This document shows positions 10,501 to 17,914 of a stretch of 32,796 nucleotides of DNA, piece by piece (position 1 is the first letter of the stretch; every line of letters starts with the position of its first letter). A program made the position numbers and the translations under genes. The DNA comes from Methanobacteriota archaeon. Its GTDB lineage: Archaea > Thermoplasmatota > Thermoplasmata > RBG-16-68-12. Where the stretch lies: NCBI GenBank assembly GCA_005878525.1, contig VBMB01000139.1, forward strand, positions 1-32,796, given 5' to 3'. Under the pieces are notes generated by a model, which was not told the origin of the DNA, ran no database searches, and saw only the letters and a list, made by a program, of their open reading frames with translations.

Positions 10501-10891
10501 TGATCTTCACCCCGGCGAGTCCTTCGAGCGGCGCGACCAGAATCCCTTCGGTCAAGATGGCGAGGCCCACCCGCACGGCCCGCTCGACCGCTTTCTCCTT
10601 ACTCGTCGCGGGTCGCACCGCCATCTCCTTCGCCACGAGAATCGCAAGCTCCTCGCGATCGTGGGTCTTCGCGAGCTCGCGGATCCGACGCGCCACGCCC
10701 TCGACCTCGTAGTTCTCGAGGAGCCGTTCCACCCGGGACGCGAGGTCGTCCGTCAGCGGGATTTCGACGTCCAATTCCGGATCGAAACCCCGTGTGCGCG
10801 CGGCCCGGGCGATTGCGTAGGTGGCTTGGACTTGCTTCAGAAGGCCGGCGAAGTAGGCGCGGATCTCTTCTGAAACGACAGGCGTACCCAT
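7586..10891 (-). CDS. polC: DNA polymerase D (family D) large subunit DP2
   Basis: 1101 aa; [39 protein letters not shown]...; [79 protein letters not shown]; C-terminal CxxC zinc motif. No intein seen. Confidence 0.96.
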   Translation of the reverse strand: [1101 protein letters not shown]

Positions 10892-11027
10892 TCCATCCCT
10901 TCGAGAACGAGAGCGGCGGGCCGTATCCGGCGTACCTCGTATATGCCTTTGTGTGGCATCTTACGCAGATACGCAAATCTTCACGTGTGAAGCTTTATCG
11001 CCCTCGGATGTCGTGAACGCGTCGGCG

Positions 11028-11366
11028 ATGTTGCAGGTCAAAAGTCCGGACGCGTTCCAGGAGTCGGTCGTACAGGCGAAGGACCCGACCGTCGTCATGT
11101 TTTGGGCGACCTGGTGTCCGTTCTGCCGCCGTTTCAAACAGGAGTTCGAGAAGCTCGCCGCATCGCGCCCCTGGCACTTCGCGGCCGTGTATCTCGACGA
11201 CGAGGAGAATCCGCTGTGGGAAGATTACGCGGTCGAGGTCGTCCCGACCCTCGCGCTGTTCCGGGGGGGCAAGCTCGTCGACCGCCTCGACGGAATCCTC
11301 GGCTACGGGATCGACCGAAAGATGGTCGACGAGTTCGTCAACCGTCTGCAACCCGAGCTCGCTTAG
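11028..11366 (+). CDS. thioredoxin-family protein
   Basis: VVMFWATWCPFCRRFKQEFEKLA (CPFC active site), EVVPTLALFRGGKLVDRLDG (cis-Pro); start uncertain (ATG 11028 or an upstream GTG). Confidence 0.9.
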   Translation: MLQVKSPDAFQESVVQAKDPTVVMFWATWCPFCRRFKQEFEKLAASRPWHFAAVYLDDEENPLWEDYAVEVVPTLALFRGGKLVDRLDGILGYGIDRKMVDEFVNRLQPELA

Positions 11367-11402
11367 GCGATTCGATTTCGGGCCTGATTCTCAGGTCGGC
11401 AC

Positions 11403-11410
11403 GTTTATCG
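11403..11410 (+). promoter_or_regulatory. putative TATA box (box A), gtttatcg
   Basis: T/A-rich octamer in GC-rich DNA, about 24-30 nt upstream of the GTG start at 11434; compatible with a leaderless transcript. Confidence 0.45.
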
Positions 11411-11433
11411 GGCTCCCGTCAGGATGAAATCAC

Positions 11434-12300
11434 GTGCGAAAGATTCGTAGCGGAATCTACGGACTCAACCCGCTGTTGGACGGCGGTGTCAACGAGAACA
11501 GCACGACCGTCGTGATCGGCCGATCCGGTGCGGGCAAGACGACCCTCGCCACACAGTTCATCCGCCGCGGCTTGCAGGACGGCCAGGAAGGCGTCTTCGT
11601 CTCGCTCGACGAGAACAAAGAACAGATTATCCGCGAGGCGGTCGAGATGGGATGGTCCGACATCCTCGACTATCTCGACAACGAGCTCCTCGTCTTCATC
11701 GATGCGTCCGGCCGAGAGTTTTCGAACTTCATCCGGAAAGAATTGCCGGCGTTCGTGGCGGACTGGAAGGGGAGCAACGCTCGGATCGTCGTCGACCCGC
11801 TCACACCGGTCCTCTGGTCCACGAAGGATCTGTACGAGCAACGGGACTTGATCGGCTACATGTTCAAACAGACCCGGAAGGTCGGGACGGTTCTCTGTAC
11901 GCTCGAGGAACATGGCCCCGGGGATCTCGCGGGTCCGGAGACCGTGATCCCGATGTACCTGGCGGACTGCGTCGTCCACTTGAAGTTCAACAGCGACCAC
12001 GCGAGCCCGTCGCGGCTCCTGAACATCGTCAAATGCAGAAACAGCCGCCACAGTCCGTCGGCGCACGCCTTCCAGATTGTCCGCGGCCTCGGGATTGTGA
12101 TCGAAGGGGTCGACGGCCGAAAGGCGGTCTCGGCGAAGGCTCCGTCCCAGCTTCGTCAGCTCCTGCTCACGCACTCGATGCCGAAGAACGTGCGGGACGC
12201 ACTCGAGAAATCCCTCGACGGGCTCACGGACGAGGACTTCCGCAACCTGAAGCCGGAGCAAGTCCTCGAGCTGATCATCCAGGAGTACCAGGGGGCGTGA
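11434..12300 (+). CDS. KaiC/RadA-like RecA-superfamily ATPase
   Basis: RSGIYGLNPLLDGGVNENSTTVVIGRSGAGKTTLATQFIRRG (Walker A), ARIVVDPLTPVLW (Walker B), IVKCRNSRHSPSAHAFQIVRGLGIVI (KaiC-domain C-terminal pattern). Confidence 0.88.
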   Translation: MRKIRSGIYGLNPLLDGGVNENSTTVVIGRSGAGKTTLATQFIRRGLQDGQEGVFVSLDENKEQIIREAVEMGWSDILDYLDNELLVFIDASGREFSNFIRKELPAFVADWKGSNARIVVDPLTPVLWSTKDLYEQRDLIGYMFKQTRKVGTVLCTLEEHGPGDLAGPETVIPMYLADCVVHLKFNSDHASPSRLLNIVKCRNSRHSPSAHAFQIVRGLGIVIEGVDGRKAVSAKAPSQLRQLLLTHSMPKNVRDALEKSLDGLTDEDFRNLKPEQVLELIIQEYQGA

Positions 12301-12301
12301 G

Positions 12302-12997
12302 GTGGCCCGCGGGCTGGGGCGTGCCCTGCAACGGGCCGTGTCCCGCGAAGGCGCCGAGATCGACTTGGAAGGAGAGGGCCGTAGCCTGGCGAACGCGCGA
12401 CGGCGTCAGGTCTTCCGGTACCTGTGCCTTCGACCGTGCGCGCGGATTGGCGAGATCAGTCGAGAGCTGAAGATGTCCCAGGCGACGGTGCGTTGGCACA
12501 CGTGGGACCTGACGGAGAACCGGTACCTCCAGTCGGAGGGCGTGAGCCTCTTTCCTGCAGGGCTCATCGATTCCGCGGACGTGTCGATGTTCGCGGCGCT
12601 CGCGTCGACGGGTCGCGCAGCGGTCCTGGCAAGCGTCTTCGACGTTCCCGGCATCTCGTTTCAGGAGATCGCATCGCGGGTGGGACTCACCCGCCAGTCG
12701 GTGAGCAAGGTTGCTTCGGAACTCGCTGAATTCGGTCTCGCACGGCTCGTCGACGACGGCCGCTTCCGTCGCGTGTATTCGACGGACCTGCTTTCACGCA
12801 AGCGAGAAGCAAATCGTGGTCGTACCCGCGCATTCGAGGAGGCCGTCCTCCGCCGCCTCATGGAAGAGGGCCTCGCTCCCGAGCTCGTACGACGGGAAGA
12901 AACAAGGTTGCTCGTCCGGTTCGGTACGGGCGCGACGCGAGTCCTCTTGGAGATTCCCGTAGACCCGTACGCGACGGCGTGGAAGACGACGGCCTAG
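12302..12997 (+). CDS. transcriptional regulator with two winged-helix domains
   Basis: RPCARIGEISRELKMSQATVRWHTWDLTENRYLQ and GISFQEIASRVGLTRQSVSKVASELAEFGLARLVDDGRFRRVY; GTG start 1 nt after the upstream stop. Confidence 0.82.
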   Translation: MARGLGRALQRAVSREGAEIDLEGEGRSLANARRRQVFRYLCLRPCARIGEISRELKMSQATVRWHTWDLTENRYLQSEGVSLFPAGLIDSADVSMFAALASTGRAAVLASVFDVPGISFQEIASRVGLTRQSVSKVASELAEFGLARLVDDGRFRRVYSTDLLSRKREANRGRTRAFEEAVLRRLMEEGLAPELVRREETRLLVRFGTGATRVLLEIPVDPYATAWKTTA

Positions 12998-13039
12998 GTG
13001 GCCATGTTAACCGATTGAATAGACGGCGTGATATCGACG

Positions 13040-13058
13040 TTATAAGGCCCTTTAAGTA
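13040..13058 (+). promoter_or_regulatory. putative promoter region (ttataag / ctttaagta)
   Basis: A/T-rich elements 23-41 nt upstream of the ATG at 13081. Confidence 0.35.
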
Positions 13059-13080
13059 GCAGACGGACCCCAGCTCGACG

Positions 13081-16000
13081 ATGGACGAAAGCTATCTCGA
13101 GTGGCTGATCGGACTTCCGGGATTCGGCGAGGAGAAGGCCCGCCGCGTCGCCGAGCGATTCCTCTCGTTCGAGCAGCTACGCGCCGCGACCCGCGAGCAA
13201 CTGGCCGCGGTCCCGGGCGTGACATCCGCGGACCTCGAGACGCTCCTCGGGCTTCTTTCGGACGGGTCCGGACAGGACGCGTCGGGCGAGCTCTTCCTCT
13301 GCCCCGAATGCGGGTCGTTCGTCGGGACCGCCGCGAATTCGTGTCCATTCTGCGGCGTGGAATTCGATGCCTCCGCCGACTCGGGATTGTCGGAAGAGAT
13401 CGAAGACTTCGTCGCCGAGGAAGACGCCCCCGCTCGGATTTGTCTCACATGTGGTGCGGGGATGGGCGTCGACGCGATGAAGTGCGGCGTCTGCGGTCGT
13501 CAATACACCCGCGAAGAATTCGCGCTGCTCCCCGGATTCCAGCCGAGCCTCGACGAGAGCTCGCCCTTCTGTGCGCGGTGCGGCGGATATCTCTTCTCCG
13601 ATGAAACGGAATGCGCGATCTGCGGGACGACGGTGACCTCGGCCAAGCCGGCCGCTCCGACCGCGAACGCGAAAGGCGTTGTGAAAGACTTCCTGACGCG
13701 CTGGCAGCGGGTGGCCCAGGCCGTCCCGGCCCTCTCGGAGACGGACCGGCTCCAGGAAGAGCTCGAGCACTACGACCGTCTCATCGAGGCCGACGCCACG
13801 TTGGAGCGGGCCTGGGTGAACCGGGCGAGGATCCTCGAGAAGCTGGGCCGTTCCGCGGAAGCCGCGGACTCTCTCTCGAAGGCCGCGGACCTGAACCCGG
13901 CGAAAGACGACGAGTATCGGCTAGAGGTCCAGAACATCCTTCGTTCCACCGCCGATGCGTCGGCTCTCCCCGCTCGCTGGCGGCAGCCGGCCGCAACCGC
14001 GGCGCCGAAGGCCGTCGACACGCGTCTCGTCGAGGCGCTCGGCCACTACGACTCCCTGCTCCGCGCGGACCCTTCCTTGATTGTGGCCTGGCGGACGAAA
14101 GGTGAGATCCTCGACCGACTCGGCCGTCCCGACGAGGCCCGAACTTGTTTCGAACGGGCGGACCGGCTCGAGCGGGCCGAGGGCCGCTCCCTCCAAGCCG
14201 CCGTCTCGGGCCTGCGGTCCAGCGGCCTCGCGACCTCCGGTCCCGCCGGCAGCGGCCACGTGAATGGGCGCGTGAATGGGACCCGCTCGGGTCGAACGAA
14301 CGGCCGCACGAATGGCCGGACAAACGGCCGAGTCAACGGCCTTGCGGAAGGCCGTGTGAACGGCCTGACGACCGGAGCCGTCAACGGCCTCACGTTCGGC
14401 AAGGGCGCGACTAACGGTCTCGTCAACGGAAACGGATTCACGAACGGCCGCCGGGGTCGTTATGGGCCCCCGCGGATTCCGGCGCAGCCGCACTGGTCTC
14501 GCTCGGTCGTCGGGATTGCCGCCGTCGTAGCCCTCATGGTCATCGTCCCGATCCTCGCGAGCATGCTTTCGCCGTCGCCCGGAGGCCCGTCCTCCATCAT
14601 CCGGATCGACGGGGACTTCAGCGACTGGGCGCCGTTCCCGGCGTACGCCGACTCGTCGACGGACCAAGTCCAGAACCCGGGCATAAACCTGCTCGACGTG
14701 AAAGTGGCGACGCAGAATCAGAACTTGTTCGTGAACGCGCGGGTGCAAGGCCTCCTGTTCCAGGGGTCCGGTTCGAACGAGACGGACAGCGTCTTCGTGT
14801 TCCTGGACGAGGATAACAACCGGAACACCGGCTATCCGATCGGCGACCTCGGTGCGGACGCGATGGTCGAAATCTACGGATGGCGAGACTATCAAGGCCT
14901 TCAGCACGGCGTCGACAGCTTCCGCTTCAACGAAACCGGGACGCCCCGGTCCAACGATTGGCGGCGGTTCGTGTCGGGCGGTTCCGCCGACGCCGCGGTG
15001 AGCGGCCAGCAACTCGAACTCCGCACGACCGTCGCCGATCCCGCGAAGACGCGAATCCTCGTGTACGCCGCAGACAACCTCGGAGACCGCGACTCGGCGG
15101 ATGGCTCCGTGGTGCCGAGCCGGCCGACGGTCGTGTTGGGTCAGCAGACCGTGGCGCCCGACGTGGTCGCTGGCCCGAGCGTCACGTTCCTTCGGGTCAC
15201 GATGAGTCCGATGGGCGGGGTGCCCCACCTGGCCGCGCTGAACGTGACTCGGCTTGGCACCTCGACCGATGCGGTCGACCTCTCCCTCTTCCGGGACGAT
15301 GGCAGCGGTGCACTCGATGCAGCGGATCCGTTCCTTTCGAACGTCTCGATGACCGGCGCAGCCGCGAGCCTCCCGATGAACGAGGTCGTCGCGGCGCCCG
15401 AAGTCCTCTGGATTCAAGCCCGGTGGGCCAATCTCACGCCGACTTCCACGTTCGGGCTGTCCGTCGCCGGGATCGTCTCGAACGGGACCGCGAGCTTCCG
15501 GCCGCCGGAGACGGGGCGCGTCTACCTCGGGGCGGCGCCGACGAACCTCCGGGTCGATGGCGCCTTCGGGGACTGGCGGGGCCGCCCGTACGGCCAGGAC
15601 GTCCTCGGAGACGTGACGAACCGGACCGGCGCACCCGAGTACGATGCGAACGTCGACCTCGTCGCGACGGCGGTCGACCTCGGGACGAACTTCACGGGAT
15701 ACGTCCGCGTGGACGGCCGCCTGCTCGGAGGGCAAGACATTCCGACGACGCGCAGCCGGACGTACCCGGTTGCCGTGGATACGGACCTCGACACTGTTCC
15801 GGACTCCGTCGAAAACCTCCTCGGTCCGAACCTGACTCGCGACTTCAACAACGACAACATCACGGACGACCGGACCAACGGCGATGTCGACGGCGACGGG
15901 ATCCCGGACTATCCGGCGGGACCGGACTGCTGGCTCAACACGACGATCCCCTCCTGGTATCCGCCCCCGTACGCGGGCCGGAGCGTGACCCGATACATTT

Positions 16001-17628
16001 GCCCGATTGGGTTGCCGCCCGAGGCAGGAGTGGACGTGGTGTACGCCTACATCGACGCGGACAACTCGAGCGCGACCGGCCTGTGGTCCGATGTCCAAGG
16101 TCGAATCTACGGATTCGATTATGCGATTGCGGTGATTGGCCGGAACGGAGCCGTGAACTCGAGCGGCCTGTACGCGTTCGTGCCGGCCCGCGCGAACCCG
16201 TGGAACTTCGTCCGACCGATCGATGTCGGCCTGGACGCTCACCGGATGGAATTCTCCGTGAATTCAAGCGCGCTCGCCTTGGCCGCCGGATACCAAGTCG
16301 TCTACTTCGCCTCGGACTGGCGCCTCGGGTACGATGTCGCCTTGCCCGACGCCGCCGTCGCTCGATTCCCGATCGCCGCTCAGGCCGCAACGAACGCCGT
16401 GATCAACGAGGTCTCGCCCCAGCCGAACCCGGAATGGGTGGAGCTGGCGAACCCCACCGCGACTCCGATTTCCTTGAACGGCTGGAACCTCGCGCTGAAC
16501 AAGGGGGGCAAAGTCACGGTCATCTTCACATTCACAACGCAGAACCTCGGTGCCTGGGGATCTGGGCTCGAGTACCTTTCGGTCGTCCTACCGAAGAACT
16601 CGCTTCCGAACGGGAACGTACAGCTCCAGCTGCTCCAAGGGACCACGGTCGTCGACCAGACGACGTACTCTCCGAATGTTGGCAGCAGCCAGACGTGGGC
16701 GCGATTCAAAGATCCGATCACCGGACGGCCGATGGACACGAACAACGACGCGGCCGACTTCTACGTCTCGCTGGCCCCATCTCCGGCTCGCGGAAATGAT
16801 CGCCACCGACCGACCATCTCAATCATCAAAACGCAGAACCGGGTCATCGCGGCGCCGGGCGAATTGATCACCTACACATTGTATTACAACAACACCGACA
16901 CCGGGATGGCGAAGACCGCCTGGATCAACGACACGCTGCCCTCCGGCGTCGTCTTCTCGTCCTCCAGCGTTCCGTACAGCTACATCATCGGGCCGATGTA
17001 CGGCTGGGCCTTCACGAACGTCATGCCAGGGGCGCATTCCTTCACGGTCACGGTCCAAGTCAGCGCGACGACGACGGACGGACAAGTGCTCCGGAACACG
17101 GTCACCCTGGATTACACCGATCAACTCTCCCGACCTCTGACTCGGACGCGCGGATGGGCGAACGCCACCGTGTCGCGACCCACCATCACGGTCGTGAAGA
17201 CGGCGAGCCCATCGAACGCGAAGGCGGGGGATCTCGTGACGTTCACGATCTACTACAATAACACGGGCTCCGTCGCGGCGGGCACGGTCACGATCAAGGA
17301 CAGCTTGCCGAACGGCTTCGACTACGTCGGAGCGACTCCGGTGCCGACGTGGATGAGCGGTCGGACGTTCTATTGGAACTTCACGACCGTCACACCGGGC
17401 GCGCACAGCCTGACGATGCGCGCTCGGGTGAACTCGACGTTTAGCGGGACACGGCTCGTGAACTGGGCGTTCCTGAACTACACGACAATCGGCGGCTACC
17501 CGCCCATCGGCAGCACGTCCTCCGTCACCGTCGCGATTCCCGAGCTGTCCGACATGATTTTCGTCGCCGTCGTTCCGGTGATCATCCTCGGATTGAAGCT
17601 CCGCGCGAAGCGCCGCGAAAAGGAATAG
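13081..17628 (+). CDS. large mosaic membrane/surface protein: HhH, zinc ribbons, TPR-like repeats, NGR-repeat linker, TM, two DGxFxDW modules, Ca-binding-type D-rich segment, LTD, two DUF11-like domains, C-terminal TM
   Basis: 1515 aa continuous ORF; segments readable in translation: LIGLPGFGEEKARRVAERF; CPECGSFVGTAANSCPFCG, CLTCGAGMGVDAMKCGVCG, CARCGGYLFSDETECAICG; NGR repeats; IRIDGDFSDW and LRVDGAFGDW; NAVINEVSPQPNPEWVELANP; KTQNRVIAAPGELITYTLYYNNT and VVKTASPSNAKAGDLVTFTIYYNNT. Confidence 0.9.
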   Translation: MDESYLEWLIGLPGFGEEKARRVAERFLSFEQLRAATREQLAAVPGVTSADLETLLGLLSDGSGQDASGELFLCPECGSFVGTAANSCPFCGVEFDASADSGLSEEIEDFVAEEDAPARICLTCGAGMGVDAMKCGVCGRQYTREEFALLPGFQPSLDESSPFCARCGGYLFSDETECAICGTTVTSAKPAAPTANAKGVVKDFLTRWQRVAQAVPALSETDRLQEELEHYDRLIEADATLERAWVNRARILEKLGRSAEAADSLSKAADLNPAKDDEYRLEVQNILRSTADASALPARWRQPAATAAPKAVDTRLVEALGHYDSLLRADPSLIVAWRTKGEILDRLGRPDEARTCFERADRLERAEGRSLQAAVSGLRSSGLATSGPAGSGHVNGRVNGTRSGRTNGRTNGRTNGRVNGLAEGRVNGLTTGAVNGLTFGKGATNGLVNGNGFTNGRRGRYGPPRIPAQPHWSRSVVGIAAVVALMVIVPILASMLSPSPGGPSSIIRIDGDFSDWAPFPAYADSSTDQVQNPGINLLDVKVATQNQNLFVNARVQGLLFQGSGSNETDSVFVFLDEDNNRNTGYPIGDLGADAMVEIYGWRDYQGLQHGVDSFRFNETGTPRSNDWRRFVSGGSADAAVSGQQLELRTTVADPAKTRILVYAADNLGDRDSADGSVVPSRPTVVLGQQTVAPDVVAGPSVTFLRVTMSPMGGVPHLAALNVTRLGTSTDAVDLSLFRDDGSGALDAADPFLSNVSMTGAAASLPMNEVVAAPEVLWIQARWANLTPTSTFGLSVAGIVSNGTASFRPPETGRVYLGAAPTNLRVDGAFGDWRGRPYGQDVLGDVTNRTGAPEYDANVDLVATAVDLGTNFTGYVRVDGRLLGGQDIPTTRSRTYPVAVDTDLDTVPDSVENLLGPNLTRDFNNDNITDDRTNGDVDGDGIPDYPAGPDCWLNTTIPSWYPPPYAGRSVTRYICPIGLPPEAGVDVVYAYIDADNSSATGLWSDVQGRIYGFDYAIAVIGRNGAVNSSGLYAFVPARANPWNFVRPIDVGLDAHRMEFSVNSSALALAAGYQVVYFASDWRLGYDVALPDAAVARFPIAAQAATNAVINEVSPQPNPEWVELANPTATPISLNGWNLALNKGGKVTVIFTFTTQNLGAWGSGLEYLSVVLPKNSLPNGNVQLQLLQGTTVVDQTTYSPNVGSSQTWARFKDPITGRPMDTNNDAADFYVSLAPSPARGNDRHRPTISIIKTQNRVIAAPGELITYTLYYNNTDTGMAKTAWINDTLPSGVVFSSSSVPYSYIIGPMYGWAFTNVMPGAHSFTVTVQVSATTTDGQVLRNTVTLDYTDQLSRPLTRTRGWANATVSRPTITVVKTASPSNAKAGDLVTFTIYYNNTGSVAAGTVTIKDSLPNGFDYVGATPVPTWMSGRTFYWNFTTVTPGAHSLTMRARVNSTFSGTRLVNWAFLNYTTIGGYPPIGSTSSVTVAIPELSDMIFVAVVPVIILGLKLRAKRREKE
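14254..14460 (+). repeat. in-frame degenerate NG(R/L)-x-(T/V) repeat within the 13081-17628 CDS
   Basis: GHVNGRVNGTRSGRTNGRTNGRTNGRVNGLAEGRVNGLTTGAVNGLTFGKGATNGLVNGNGFTNGRRGRYG; DNA repeats of gt(c/g)aacggc/acgaacggc. Confidence 0.92.
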
Positions 17629-17717
17629 AGAGTGGCTGACAGCGTTCCAAGGACCAACGGCCGTTAGAACGGCACGGTTCGTCGTCCACCACAAGGATGG
17701 ACGGCTAGCGTGCCTAG

Positions 17718-17857
17718 GTCGTCGGCCCAAGCCCTCCTCAAAGGAAGGCAGGCTTCGCGCAGGCTCGCGCACTGCACTACCGCAGGGAACGTGGGCGGGC
17801 TTAACTTCCGGGTTCGGGATGGGACCGGGTGTATCCCCGCCGCTTTGGCCGTCAAAC
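17718..17857 (-). rRNA. 5S ribosomal RNA (with apparent extra hairpin near the 3' side)
   Basis: Reverse strand: GACGGCCAAAGCGGCGGGGAUACACCCGGUCCCAUCCCGAACCCGGAAGUUAAGCCCGCCCACGUUCCC...GUGCAGUGCGCGAGCCUGCGCGAAG...GGGCCGACGACC; the CCCAUCCCGAACCCGGAAGUUAAGC core is diagnostic; terminal helix GACGGCC/GGCCGAC; boundaries approximate. Confidence 0.9.
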
Positions 17858-17914
17858 CACTGCTGAGGCGGCTGAGAGAGTGCGCGATATATCAGGATTT
17901 CGATGTCGCGACGC

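Noticed and set aside
14254-14460. CRISPR-like array
   Set aside because: Repeats are short, in-frame codon repeats (NGR/NGL) with no spacers of uniform length
13921-16242. 773-aa antisense ORF opposite the mosaic surface protein
   Set aside because: Composition reflects the reverse complement of the coding strand; sense domains are convincing
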